The notes below the pieces were generated by a model. The model had not been told where the DNA came from and did not search any database. It saw only the letters and a program-made list of their open reading frames with translations. Below are positions 24,365 through 33,296 of a stretch of 40,958 nucleotides of DNA, in pieces (position 1 is the first letter of the stretch; each line of letters opens with the position of its first letter). This stretch comes from Rhodothermales bacterium (GTDB lineage Bacteria > Bacteroidota > Rhodothermia > Rhodothermales > UBA10348): assembly GCA_017859335.1 (NCBI GenBank), contig JAFMNH010000008.1, forward strand, positions 898 through 41,855. Reading direction: 5' to 3'. The translations under genes were made by a program, and so were the position numbers.

Positions 24365-24550
24365 GAGGATATGCCGTGTCTTTGAGCTGATCGTTTTCGA
24401 CGCTGGGGGACTCAGAACGCCATTTTTATAAAGAGTTTCAAACAGCAACATTAAATACAACCCACCCCGAAAGCAACTGGTCAACACTCCATCAGAGATA
24501 CACTTCGTTGCGTCCGTAAGTATAATCTTCATCGCTCTTGCCGCGCTCGG

Positions 24551-25726
24551 ATGCTATCTTCCGCCCGGAATCCATCAACCGCGACGTACCCCCCCGTTTC
24601 CGTGATACTCATTCTCAAGCCCAACACAGACCGCGCGTCGGAGAGTTTTGCCCAGCTGACCAACCATTTGGAGTCGCTCGATGACATCTCTTTCACGTTC
24701 CATGATGTACACGGCGAGGGCCAGGTCCTGACGGAGGTTTACCTGCTCGGTGATACTGCGCGTCTGTCCAAGGAAGCCATGGCATCGCTGCCCTGCGTGG
24801 AGCGTGCAGTGCGCGTACAGGAGAGCTACCGCATCCTCGGACGCCACGGCGAAGAAGATCGGCAGGAGGGATTCGATTACAATGGGGTGCGCTTCAGCCA
24901 GGATGACCTGCATGTATTCGCCGGCTTGTGCGCTGTTGACACGCCCGAACATGTGGAAATCATGATGAAGGCGCTCAAGGAACATGGTCAGCAGTGCACG
25001 CGCATGGGTGCCTACAAACCGCGCACGAGTCCCTACTCGTTCCAGGGACACGGCGCGTCCTGCCTGCCCTGGGTTTTTGAGCTTGCCGGCAAGTACGATA
25101 TCCGCGTCATCGCGATGGAAGTGACCCATGAGCGGCACATTGACGAGATTGACGAAGCCCTCGAAAAAACAGGCAACCCCACCGGTGTGATGCTCCAAAT
25201 AGGCACCCGGAATACGCAGAACTTCGAGCTGCTCAAACATGTGGGTAGGCAAAAGAGGCATCCCGTGCTCTTCAAGCGTGGGTTCGGCATCACGCTGAAC
25301 GAGTCGCTCAATGCCGCCGAGTACCTTGCCAGCGAAGGGAACCCGAACGTCGTCTTCGCACTGCGCGGGATGAAAAACCAAGGCGGTGATCCCCACAGGA
25401 ACATGGTGGATTTCACCCATGTGCCGGTTGTGAAACGGCTGACCAGGATGCCTGTCTGTGTGGATCCTTCCCACTCCGTCGGGTCCCGACACAGTTCACC
25501 GGACGGACTTCTCGATGTTTTTCACGCTACGGCGCAAGGCGTCATTGCCGGGGCGAACATGGTCCTGGTGGACTTTCACCCGAAACCGGCCGGTGCCCTG
25601 GTGGATGGGCCGCAGGCCCTTCGCATGTCAGAACTGGGATGGTTCCTCGAGGACGTTTCCATCGCAAGGGAGGCCTATCTGCTCCGCAGGAAGGCTGCCG
25701 ACCGAGCATTGAAAACGAACAACTGA
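24551..25726 (+). CDS. Divergent DAHP synthase-like protein (type I beta fold)
   Basis: A 391-residue protein resembling 3-deoxy-7-phosphoheptulonate synthase with an N-terminal ferredoxin-like regulatory domain (about 14-98). The barrel has [13 protein letters not shown] (154-166), [17 protein letters not shown] (240-245) and VDPSHSVG (304-311). Metal-ligand candidates Cys127, His308 and Asp352 are in place, but the canonical Glu in (I/V)EVHP is Asp341 (VDFHP), the AGPC segment is AGLC, and the usual ERG is LRG. It may be a true but divergent first enzyme of aromatic synthesis or a paralogue on a related substrate. The polyphosphate glucokinase gene starts 4 bp downstream. Start ATG 24551; a start nearer VSVILIL is possible. 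Confidence 0.75.
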   Translation: MLSSARNPSTATYPPVSVILILKPNTDRASESFAQLTNHLESLDDISFTFHDVHGEGQVLTEVYLLGDTARLSKEAMASLPCVERAVRVQESYRILGRHGEEDRQEGFDYNGVRFSQDDLHVFAGLCAVDTPEHVEIMMKALKEHGQQCTRMGAYKPRTSPYSFQGHGASCLPWVFELAGKYDIRVIAMEVTHERHIDEIDEALEKTGNPTGVMLQIGTRNTQNFELLKHVGRQKRHPVLFKRGFGITLNESLNAAEYLASEGNPNVVFALRGMKNQGGDPHRNMVDFTHVPVVKRLTRMPVCVDPSHSVGSRHSSPDGLLDVFHATAQGVIAGANMVLVDFHPKPAGALVDGPQALRMSELGWFLEDVSIAREAYLLRRKAADRALKTNN

Positions 25727-25730
25727 GCCC

Positions 25731-26468
25731 ATGGATGTTCTTGGCATTGACATAGGCGGTACGGGTATCAAGGGAGCTCCTGTGGATACGCGCGACGGTT
25801 CGCTACTGGCGGAACGTCACCGGATCCCGACGCCCGATCCTGCCACCCCGGCGGCCGTCGCTGACATTGTTGCCGACATGGTACGCCATTTCGGTTGGAC
25901 GGGCCCCGTCGGGGCTACGGTACCGGCTCGAGTGCAGCACGGTCTGGTCCGAACGGCAGCCAACATCCACGACCAGTGGATCGATACGCAGGTAGACCGT
26001 TTGTTCTCCGATGCCACAGGTTGCTCTGTGACCGTCCTGAACGATGCCGACGCCGCCGGCTTGGCATCCATGCGCTTCGGCGCCGGCTCGGGACTCGACG
26101 GCATCGTGTTTTTCATTACGGTCGGGACAGGCATAGGGTCTGCCATGTTCTACGACCAGAAGCTGATCCCAAACACCGAGCTGGGACATCTGCGACTCAA
26201 GGGTGGCTCCGCTGAGGACTACGCGTCCAACCGGGTCAGGAGGGAAAAAGACCTGTCCTGGAAAAAATGGGCGCGTCGATTCCAGAAGTATCTGGACCGT
26301 ATCGAATTCCTTTTCGCGCCCGATGCCATCATCATCGGTGGCGGCATCTCTCGTCCCATGAAAGTTGCGAAGTACTGGGATTACCTGTCGACGCAGGCAG
26401 CGTTGATACCCGCTGAGCTGGAAAACGAAGCCGGCATTATCGGAGCTGCAGCCGCTGCTGCCCGCTGA
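25731..26468 (+). CDS. ppgK: Polyphosphate glucokinase (ROK family)
   Basis: A 245-residue ROK sugar kinase that phosphorylates glucose, with inorganic polyphosphate (and often ATP) as donor. The phosphate-binding [12 protein letters not shown] is at 5-16, the catalytic Asp105 in LNDADAAG, and [11 protein letters not shown] at 130-140. [19 protein letters not shown] and the [14 protein letters not shown] segment (168-181) match polyphosphate glucokinases better than ATP-only ROK kinases, which carry a zinc-Cys cluster that is absent here. [11 protein letters not shown] closes the fold. It starts 4 bp after the DAHP-synthase-like gene, so the two share a transcript. Donor preference is inferred from family motifs. 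Confidence 0.88.
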   Translation: MDVLGIDIGGTGIKGAPVDTRDGSLLAERHRIPTPDPATPAAVADIVADMVRHFGWTGPVGATVPARVQHGLVRTAANIHDQWIDTQVDRLFSDATGCSVTVLNDADAAGLASMRFGAGSGLDGIVFFITVGTGIGSAMFYDQKLIPNTELGHLRLKGGSAEDYASNRVRREKDLSWKKWARRFQKYLDRIEFLFAPDAIIIGGGISRPMKVAKYWDYLSTQAALIPAELENEAGIIGAAAAAAR

Positions 26469-26510
26469 CGAGACGGACGACCTGTACAACTTAAACGGGA
26501 AGCGGCAGCG

Positions 26511-27080
26511 TCAGCGCATGACCGTCACACGATCAGGCACGACAAGGGCACCCGTCCATTGACGTTGCAGCGCATTGGCCAATCGCACCGCATCGTCCCG
26601 CTGCTCAAAGTCACCGACGCGGATACGATAGAACGGGGGACGATAGAACGAGTAGACAGCCACGATATCCGAGAGTCCCAACCGGTTGCGTTGTCCATCG
26701 GAAAGATTGCTGAGCCATCGCTCCACGGCGTCCTCCACCACGGCGGCCTCTTCCCGGACAGAAGAGGAAAAAACCTGCACGCGGAAGCCATCCAGTTCAA
26801 TCTGACTTCCGTCGTCTGCCGTGCTGTTCATCAACGCCTGGGGCACGTCATGCACAAGGGCGTCCCGTACGGGAGGCAATACGTCCGGGTATTGGCCCAC
26901 ATCCATCCGCTCCACGTCAGCCCAGGAAACCGGTTGAGTCGCCGCTGGGGTATCCGGCGGCGCATCCGCCACGGGAGCAGTAGCAGAGCAGGCCGACAGG
27001 CCAACGGCCAGAACGAGTAGAGGTATCGTTGCGCGAAAACGAGGCAAGTTCGGTACCCGGAATTCAGTAATCGGACGCAC
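26511..27080 (-). CDS. SPOR-domain lipoprotein
   Basis: A 189-residue envelope lipoprotein. The signal [16 protein letters not shown] ends in a lipobox (Cys about 31). A Pro/Ala-rich stretch follows, then a region of unknown fold. The C-terminal 90 residues form a SPOR domain: [15 protein letters not shown] and [22 protein letters not shown] domains bind septal peptidoglycan lacking stem peptides, so the protein may localise at the division site. The start is a GTG at 27080 that lies inside the 3' end of deoC (17-bp overlap), placing it downstream in the same transcript. No ATG gives the full signal peptide. Confidence 0.85.
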   Translation of the reverse strand: MRPITEFRVPNLPRFRATIPLLVLAVGLSACSATAPVADAPPDTPAATQPVSWADVERMDVGQYPDVLPPVRDALVHDVPQALMNSTADDGSQIELDGFRVQVFSSSVREEAAVVEDAVERWLSNLSDGQRNRLGLSDIVAVYSFYRPPFYRIRVGDFEQRDDAVRLANALQRQWTGALVVPDRVTVMR

Positions 27081-27993
27081 TCTTTGCGCCCTTCAAAATG
27101 GCTACAGATGCGCTGGCTCCAATGCGGGTAGCGCCATGCGCTATCATTGTTTCCGCGTCCTCTTTCGTCCGAACACCACCAGAAGCCTTGACTCCCATGT
27201 CGGGTCCGACGGCACGCCGCATCAAAGCAATATCCGATGCGGTTGCCCCGCCCTTGGCGAATCCTGTCGATGTCTTGACGAAGTCGGCTCCTGCATTGCG
27301 AGACAGCACGGAGGCGATGACTTTCTCCTCATCCGTCAAAAGAGCGGTCTCCAGAATGACCTTTACTATAACGGCGGTCCCAAAGCGACTACGGTGCCTG
27401 CCTGCTTGCCGAGCGGCTTCCACCACAGCGCGGATGTCCGCTTCAACCTGATCATACAGACCACTTTTCATGAAGCCGACATTCATGACCATGTCCACCT
27501 CCGTGGCGCCGTCGCGAACGGCACAATCCGCCTCGGCGGCCTTGATCTCGGTCGTGGAGGCGCCGAACGGGAAACCCACTACCGTACACACCGCCACGGG
27601 GGATCCAGCCAGGAGATCCGCAGCCAAACGCACATTGCAAGGGTTTACACACACTGATGCAAAACAGTAGGTTCGGGCCTCTTCGCACAGAGCGCGGACC
27701 TGTTCCTGGGTGGTATCCGGTTTGAGGGCTGTATGGTCGATCATGCGAGCGAGCGGTGGCGCCAGATCGCAGGCCGAGAACGAGTACCACTCCGGCTGAT
27801 CGGCCCTCACCCCGAAGCGACTGGCCCCGGCATCAACAAAGGAATGCAAGGCGCCTTGATGTTCTTCTGCCGGGGAATGATGCCCCTCGACCGGTGCGCG
27901 AGCGGAGACGGGCGCGCCCATCATGGAGCCCGCGGCCTTTTCAAAGCGCTTGCGTAAGCGCTCTACGATCTGTTGCTGTTCCTGCTCATTCAT
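27064..27993 (-). CDS. deoC: Deoxyribose-phosphate aldolase
   Basis: A 309-residue class I aldolase that splits 2-deoxyribose 5-phosphate into glyceraldehyde 3-phosphate and acetaldehyde in deoxynucleoside catabolism. The Schiff-base lysine is Lys240 in [10 protein letters not shown]; Lys269 in GVKASGGVR and Asp167 in EVDMVMNVG complete the active site. [11 protein letters not shown] (85-95) marks the start of the conserved barrel, so the first 80 residues are an extension rich in Gln, Glu and His beyond the short bacterial form. No other deo gene is adjacent; a SPOR lipoprotein gene overlaps its 3' end. Confidence 0.95.
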   Translation of the reverse strand: MNEQEQQQIVERLRKRFEKAAGSMMGAPVSARAPVEGHHSPAEEHQGALHSFVDAGASRFGVRADQPEWYSFSACDLAPPLARMIDHTALKPDTTQEQVRALCEEARTYCFASVCVNPCNVRLAADLLAGSPVAVCTVVGFPFGASTTEIKAAEADCAVRDGATEVDMVMNVGFMKSGLYDQVEADIRAVVEAARQAGRHRSRFGTAVIVKVILETALLTDEEKVIASVLSRNAGADFVKTSTGFAKGGATASDIALMRRAVGPDMGVKASGGVRTKEDAETMIAHGATRIGASASVAILKGAKSASDY

Positions 27994-28093
27994 GACGGCA
28001 TGATACGCACGAGTACTGATCTGATTCCGAGAGGACGGACAATTTCCGGAAAAGCCTCTGGCAGCCTTAGCCCAGGAACACCATTCGGATTAC

Positions 28094-29041
28094 TTACGAA
28101 AGGCGGGGTGCGTTTTTGGGCACTGCAACGTGCAGGCTGCCGGGATTGATGTCAACCTGGATGTCGCGGGCCTCCGTTGAGAGGATCTCACCGTCGGCAT
28201 GGATTGGAAGCCCATCGTCCGTTTCAATGTGCAGGCTCCTTGCCCGCTGATACCGGACTTCCTTCATTTTAATATGCCTTCCGGATCGGACGCGTGGCAA
28301 AAGCATCATGCATCGTAAGGCGGAGATACCCTCCACGATGCAAGGATCCAGATATCCGTCCGCAATCAGAGCTCCGGGATTGACCGTATACCCGCCTCCT
28401 GAATCGGACGCGTTCCCGACCGTAACGAACATCAGCCGGCCGCGATAGAGTATCGCACCCTGATTGGTCCCATCGCGAACCACGGCATGCCCGGATTCCC
28501 AGGTACGCAGCGCTTGAAGAATGGCCAAGGTGTACCCAAGATCGAACGGATATCCCTTGTATTTGGGGGCGATGACGGCGGAGTGGGCATCAAATCCGAT
28601 TCCCAGGGCATTGACGAAAAACCCATCGTGCAGCGAACCCGCTTCCTGCCATGTCAAGCGACCCGTATCGACCGCCTCGGTTCGAGCGTCAACCAGCGAA
28701 TCCAGGGCCGCAGGCCACGAAGACGGCATATGGAGAGCCCGGGCAAAATCATTTCCCGAGCCCATACCCAATACGCCCATGGGAACCGTCGATCCACTCG
28801 ATACAAGACCCTCGGCAACCTCATGAACGGTACCGTCTCCGCCGCATGCCAGAACCAGATCGGCGGACGACCCAGTCTCAGCGGCAATATCCCTGGCGTG
28901 CCCGGGGCGCTCCGTCGCCCGGAAGACAACCCTGGGAAAGGCCGCCTCAACGGCGTGGGCAAGGGATGCCAGCACACGCCCATTCCGACCGCTTCGGGCA
29001 GACGGGTTGGCTATGACGACGACGGTATTGAATGATCCCAT
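28094..29041 (-). CDS. Diacylglycerol kinase-family (YegS-like) lipid kinase
   Basis: A 315-residue protein of the DAGK catalytic family, cytoplasmic or membrane-associated, which phosphorylates lipid substrates such as diacylglycerol, phosphatidylglycerol or sphingoid bases. The nucleotide-binding GGDGTVHEV is at 67-75 and GMGSGNDFAR at 92-101. IANPSARSGRNG near the N terminus is the first family motif, and DGLPIHADGE and the closing strand are also typical. The ATG at 29041 places the first beta strand (NTVVVIANP) directly after the start; the frame upstream is unlike the family. Lipid substrate not predictable. Confidence 0.9.
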   Translation of the reverse strand: MGSFNTVVVIANPSARSGRNGRVLASLAHAVEAAFPRVVFRATERPGHARDIAAETGSSADLVLACGGDGTVHEVAEGLVSSGSTVPMGVLGMGSGNDFARALHMPSSWPAALDSLVDARTEAVDTGRLTWQEAGSLHDGFFVNALGIGFDAHSAVIAPKYKGYPFDLGYTLAILQALRTWESGHAVVRDGTNQGAILYRGRLMFVTVGNASDSGGGYTVNPGALIADGYLDPCIVEGISALRCMMLLPRVRSGRHIKMKEVRYQRARSLHIETDDGLPIHADGEILSTEARDIQVDINPGSLHVAVPKNAPRLS

Positions 29042-29148
29042 GAAACAATCTACAACCCGGTGGCTCAGCAGTCGACAGTGCTCGTGTTCCCTATCTTGCA
29101 CCCGAGGGTAGAAGCTCCCCTCTACCTCACCCACTCCTGCCACACGCG

Positions 29149-30117
29149 ATGAGCCAGTCCGCCATGCGCCGACGAACACTGCCAGCTTTGTCCATTCTGG
29201 TCTGCTCCCTGCTTTGCGGATGCGCATCGGAGCCTCGCAAACCGGCCGAGACGCCTTTCATGACCCTGACGGATGGCCTGGAAAGGACCGTCAACCTGCA
29301 GAATCCGCCTCAGCGCGTGGTTTCCATCGCACCGGGCGCTACGCACATTATGCGGGCAGCGGGAGGCCTCTCTTCGCTGGTGGCGATCACCTCGGCTGAT
29401 TACCGGGAGCAGGATCTGGCCGGGCTGCCCAGGATTTCGGCACTGCCACTCGATCTGGAAGCCATCGTTGCCCTGGATCCCGACCTTGTGCTGGCCTCGG
29501 ATCAAGTGAACGACCCGTCACATGCCGATCTTTTCGATGCCCTGGATATTCCAATCGTGTACCTCGGATCGGCCTCTTGGGAGGCCGTACTTGCGTCCAT
29601 CCGGATGACAGGTGACATGATGGGGACAAGCGAGCAGGCGACATCCATGGTGGATTCGCTCGCGAAGAAACGGGATGAACTGATGGCGAAGACTGCCGCG
29701 CCCGGGGTGCGTCCGACGGCTGTTTTCCTGATCTCTCCCATCCAATCCTATTCCTTCGGAGCAGGCAGCTACGTCCTGGATCTGATGCGGTGGGCAGGGC
29801 TGGATCCCATCACATCGAGCTTTGACACCCCTGCCCCGGTGCTGGATGACGAATGGGTACTCATGCATAATCCCGATGTCATCATCGGCTCATTCGGCGA
29901 GGATGATGCAAAGGATGCCCTACTGAACCACCATCCGACGTGGCAATCCCTGGACGCCATTCGCAACGATCGGATTTTTTCCATCCCTGCAGCTGACATC
30001 CTGACCCCGGGACCGAGGAACCTGCAGGCTGCCTCGCAGATGGCTCGATCAATTCACCCTCATCTTTTCGAAGTTGTTGCGCCACGCACCGGAAATGAAA
30101 GCCTCACGACCAAGTGA
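29149..30117 (+). CDS. btuF: ABC transporter substrate-binding lipoprotein, BtuF/FecB-like
   Basis: A 322-residue periplasmic binding protein for a metal chelate, probably cobalamin or a siderophore. A lipoprotein signal ends in LLCGC (Cys about 25). The mature part has the class III fold: LERTVNLQNPPQRVVSIAPGATHI, then DLEAIVALDPDLVLAS and the second lobe with PTAVFLISP and NPDVIIGSFG. The VVSIAPGATHIM segment resembles BtuF. Specificity is not proven by sequence. The permease gene starts within its stop codon (4-bp overlap). No cobalamin riboswitch-like sequence was recognised in the 107-bp upstream gap. MRRRTL at 29164 is an alternative start. Confidence 0.85.
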   Translation: MSQSAMRRRTLPALSILVCSLLCGCASEPRKPAETPFMTLTDGLERTVNLQNPPQRVVSIAPGATHIMRAAGGLSSLVAITSADYREQDLAGLPRISALPLDLEAIVALDPDLVLASDQVNDPSHADLFDALDIPIVYLGSASWEAVLASIRMTGDMMGTSEQATSMVDSLAKKRDELMAKTAAPGVRPTAVFLISPIQSYSFGAGSYVLDLMRWAGLDPITSSFDTPAPVLDDEWVLMHNPDVIIGSFGEDDAKDALLNHHPTWQSLDAIRNDRIFSIPAADILTPGPRNLQAASQMARSIHPHLFEVVAPRTGNESLTTK

Positions 30118-31145
30118 TCTGGAGCCGCCATCATACCATCCTGTTGGCCATGATCCTTGGCGTCGTTCCGGTACTGGGGATCGGCATGGCATTCGGTGCC
30201 GTCAGTCTTCCCCTCGGGTTTACCATGCGAACGGTTCTCGAAGCCCTAACGGGTGCTGCCCCTTCTGGCGGAGACCGTATGGCTGATATCATCCTTCAGA
30301 TTCGCTTGCCCCGGACGCTGGCGGCATTCGTAGTGGGCTCCGGCCTCTCGATGACCGGGGTTGCGATGCAGGCTCTGGTACGCAACCCCTTGGCAGATCC
30401 CTACGTTCTCGGGATTTCAGGAGGGGCATCAGCAGGAGCATCCCTGTTCTACATGGGGTTGATACCCGGATTCCTTGCTGGCCGGCTGGATATGTCCCTG
30501 GCAGCTTTCCTGGGTGCCCTGCTGGTCATCAGCCTGGTATATATGATTGCCCGAAGCGATGGTCGCCTGTCTGTATCCCGATTGTTGCTGGCAGGCGTGG
30601 CACTGGCTGCCTTCATGTCGGCGGTCTCTGCATTCGTAACGTTTGCATCCGAAGATGCCAACAAGACGCGGGCTGTACTCTTCTGGTTGATGGGCTCATT
30701 CTCGGGAATCACATGGTCGGACTTGCCTGTAGCCTCGACGGTCACACTTCTGGGCGGAGGAATCCTCCTCGGCTTTTCCAGATCGCTGGATGCCCTGCTT
30801 TCGGGAGAAGATCAGGCACGGTCTCTGGGTGTGAGCGTGGAACAGATGAAGAAGACCCTCATCGTCGTCTCCGCTCTTGTCACCGGGGTGTTGGTCTCCA
30901 TAGCGGGTGCCATCGGATTCGTAGGGCTCATCATCCCACATTCCGTACGAGGCTTGGTAGGCATTCGTCACCACTGGGTGGTGCCGGGCTCCTTTTTCCT
31001 GGGAGGCACATTCATGGTGCTGGCTGACACCCTGTCGCAGATCCTGCTACCTGGACAGCAGCTTCCTGTGGGGATTGTCACGGCACTCTGTGGTGTTCCC
31101 TTCTTTCTGGTCCTGTTGCGTCGAACTGATTACCAATTCAAATAA
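30114..31145 (+). CDS. btuC: FecCD-family ABC permease, BtuC-like
   Basis: A 343-residue integral membrane permease of the BtuC/FhuB/FecCD type, with about ten helices. Conserved segments are RLPRTLAAFVVGSGLSMTGV, QALVRNPLADPYVLGISGGAS and LVGIRHHWVVPGSF with the cytoplasmic GLIIPH motif that docks the ATPase. The start is the GTG at 30114, sharing four bases with the btuF stop (GTGA), so translation is coupled. No ATPase gene follows: the next gene is a prenyl synthase 116 bp downstream. The partner BtuD-like protein must be encoded elsewhere. Confidence 0.92.
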   Translation: MIWSRHHTILLAMILGVVPVLGIGMAFGAVSLPLGFTMRTVLEALTGAAPSGGDRMADIILQIRLPRTLAAFVVGSGLSMTGVAMQALVRNPLADPYVLGISGGASAGASLFYMGLIPGFLAGRLDMSLAAFLGALLVISLVYMIARSDGRLSVSRLLLAGVALAAFMSAVSAFVTFASEDANKTRAVLFWLMGSFSGITWSDLPVASTVTLLGGGILLGFSRSLDALLSGEDQARSLGVSVEQMKKTLIVVSALVTGVLVSIAGAIGFVGLIIPHSVRGLVGIRHHWVVPGSFFLGGTFMVLADTLSQILLPGQQLPVGIVTALCGVPFFLVLLRRTDYQFK

Positions 31146-31261
31146 GACGCACAACCCACAAGCGCTTGGGGTGTAACACCACGGACCATACGCCTGACCC
31201 AAAGGCCCCCAACGCCCTGCCATAGTGTATTCAGACTTCCAATGACCCCGAAGCAGCATCC

Positions 31262-32251
31262 ATGCCCCGGAAATCCAGCGCGATGACCCTCAACGATATC
31301 CGTCGCCCCGTTGAAGTTGAACTGGAGGCATTCCGGCAATACTTCCGCTCGGCGATGAAAAACAGGGTCTACCTGTTGGACAAAGTGGTGCAATACCTGC
31401 TCAGGAAGAAGGGCAAACAGCTGCGTCCGGTGCTGGTCCTGCTTACGGCCCGCGCCTGCGGAGGGATTACAGAATCGACCCATCGTGCGGCGGCACTGGT
31501 GGAGCTCCTGCATACGGCTACACTGGTTCATGACGATGTCGTGGACGAGGCCGACCAGCGACGGGGCGCTTTTTCAATCAATGCCCTTTGGAAAAACAAG
31601 GTGGCCGTGCTGCTGGGAGACTTCCTTCTCAGCCGTGGCCTGCTACTTGCTCTCGACCACAAGGAATACGCCTTGCTTCACATCGTCTCGGATGCTGTCC
31701 GACGGATGAGTGAGGGTGAACTGCTTCAGATAGAGAAAGCGCGGAAACTGGACATCGACGAGGAGACGTATTTCACCATCATATCCGACAAGACGGCCTC
31801 CTTGATTGCCGCCTGTACTGCCTGTGGCGCGCAAAGCGCAGGGGCAAACGAGGAGATGCAAACGGCCATGCGCTCGTTCGGTGAAGAACTGGGTATGGCC
31901 TTTCAGATTCGGGATGACCTGTTCGACTTCGGTGTAAAGGACGTTGGGAAGCCGCTGGGGATCGACCTGCAGGAGAAAAAGATGACCTTGCCGCTCATCC
32001 ATGCCCTGAGCCAAGCGGATGAGGGTGAAAAGAAAGAGATCATGCGGGTGGTACGTCGAAAAAGGAAGTCACAGACCGATGTGGAGAAGGTCCGGGCATT
32101 CGTTGGCACCCACAGCGGTATAGAGTACGCTACCCGCACCATGATGCAGCATGCCGACAATGCCATGGAAATCGTGCTGTCACTGCCCGAGTCGGATGCC
32201 CGCAGCGCCTTGGCTGACCTCGTGCGATTCACGGTTACGCGGGAAAAGTAG
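31262..32251 (+). CDS. Long-chain polyprenyl diphosphate synthase
   Basis: A 329-residue trans-prenyltransferase. The two aspartate-rich motifs are DDVVD (91-95, followed by EADQRRG) and DDLFD (218-222, followed by KDVGKPLGIDL). GKQLRPVLVLL at 51-61 is the substrate-binding block. The sequence before the first motif (LLHTATLVHDD) has small residues, as in long-chain (C35-C50) enzymes that make quinone side chains. It fits menaquinone or ubiquinone side-chain synthesis, but chain length is not certain. Start is ATG 31262; an internal ATG at 31283 is an alternative. Confidence 0.92.
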   Translation: MPRKSSAMTLNDIRRPVEVELEAFRQYFRSAMKNRVYLLDKVVQYLLRKKGKQLRPVLVLLTARACGGITESTHRAAALVELLHTATLVHDDVVDEADQRRGAFSINALWKNKVAVLLGDFLLSRGLLLALDHKEYALLHIVSDAVRRMSEGELLQIEKARKLDIDEETYFTIISDKTASLIAACTACGAQSAGANEEMQTAMRSFGEELGMAFQIRDDLFDFGVKDVGKPLGIDLQEKKMTLPLIHALSQADEGEKKEIMRVVRRKRKSQTDVEKVRAFVGTHSGIEYATRTMMQHADNAMEIVLSLPESDARSALADLVRFTVTREK

Positions 32252-32309
32252 CGCCCGGACCCGCCCGCCACTGGAACGATCCGCTGAACGATCCTTCGGT
32301 ATGGACCGT

Positions 32310-33092
32310 CTATCCGACTTTCTTTCCAGAAAGGAATGCGATGGCCATCTCGTTGAAAACAGCCGGTCGCTCGATGTTGCACACGTGGCCCACCCCATCG
32401 ATGACCTGCAGGTATGCATTCCGGGAGGGATCAGCCTGTCGGCGCGCCGGGGGAAGAAACATGAAGTCACGGCTTCCCATCAGGTAGAGTGTCCTGCATA
32501 CAGCATCACGGGCCGACCATTTGCTCAATCGCTGACGCACCTCGGGGACCAGATGCCACCAGCGATGGAACTCGTCGGGAGCTACCTGCCTTGCTTCCCG
32601 ACGGAAGATGCGCCGTGACTCGGCTGCCTTGGCACCGGGCATGATGATCCAGGCGAACGTTGCGTAGAGCGTACGAAACGGGATGACCAGCCGAAGCGCT
32701 TGACCCGCGGTTATCAGGGCCTTGGCGGGGATAGTGAATCCAGCAACGGCACCGGCATATATGACCGATGATACCCGATCGGGCACCATGTCCACGATCT
32801 CCCGGATCAGGATGGTACCGAGAGAAACACCCACAAAATGGGCATTTTCAATGCCTTCTGCGTCCAGCACATCCAGCACGTCCTGTCCAATGGCACGCAA
32901 CGTATAGGGTTCGCCATTTCCGTGATACCCGCTGCTTCGCCCATGCCCTCTCAGGTCCAGGAGAAGCAGATTGAAGTGGACCCGGAAGTCGCGCAGCTGT
33001 TTGAACCAAACGGCTGAGCTGCCACCGGCGCCATGAATGAATACCACCCAGGCTATGGCTTCAGGATTCCGAAAGGTTTTGTAGGCCAGCAT
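32310..33092 (-). CDS. Alpha/beta hydrolase
   Basis: A 260-residue alpha/beta hydrolase-fold protein. The nucleophile elbow is GVSLG (Ser90), the oxyanion region HGAGG (20-24), the acid Asp209 in MGSRDF and the catalytic His236 in DGVGHV. RGHGRSSG (48-55) is a further fold motif. ATG 33092 opens directly into the first strand; the upstream open frame to 33524 is not family-like. The substrate is unknown; the lid region (about 115-195) is not similar to any specific family I can name. Convergent with the polyprenyl synthase. Confidence 0.85.
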   Translation of the reverse strand: MLAYKTFRNPEAIAWVVFIHGAGGSSAVWFKQLRDFRVHFNLLLLDLRGHGRSSGYHGNGEPYTLRAIGQDVLDVLDAEGIENAHFVGVSLGTILIREIVDMVPDRVSSVIYAGAVAGFTIPAKALITAGQALRLVIPFRTLYATFAWIIMPGAKAAESRRIFRREARQVAPDEFHRWWHLVPEVRQRLSKWSARDAVCRTLYLMGSRDFMFLPPARRQADPSRNAYLQVIDGVGHVCNIERPAVFNEMAIAFLSGKKVG

Positions 33093-33296
33093 GAGGGGGG
33101 GAGCAGCGCGTGGAGGTGGGCACCCTTGTACGTACAAACCGGCCTCGGGTTGTTTCTTGTTTGAGAAGAGTGCGCGCGAAGTGTACGTTGGTCGAGACAC
33201 CCGTCTCCACTCGCAGTGGTATCCGCGGTGCTCACCCAAACTACCCCTCCCCGACCGTACATAGCCAACCACCCTGCTGCGAGCATACGATCCGCC

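Noticed and set aside
29042-29148. Cobalamin riboswitch before btuF
   Set aside because: The gap is only 107 bp and I see no B12-box-like conserved core.
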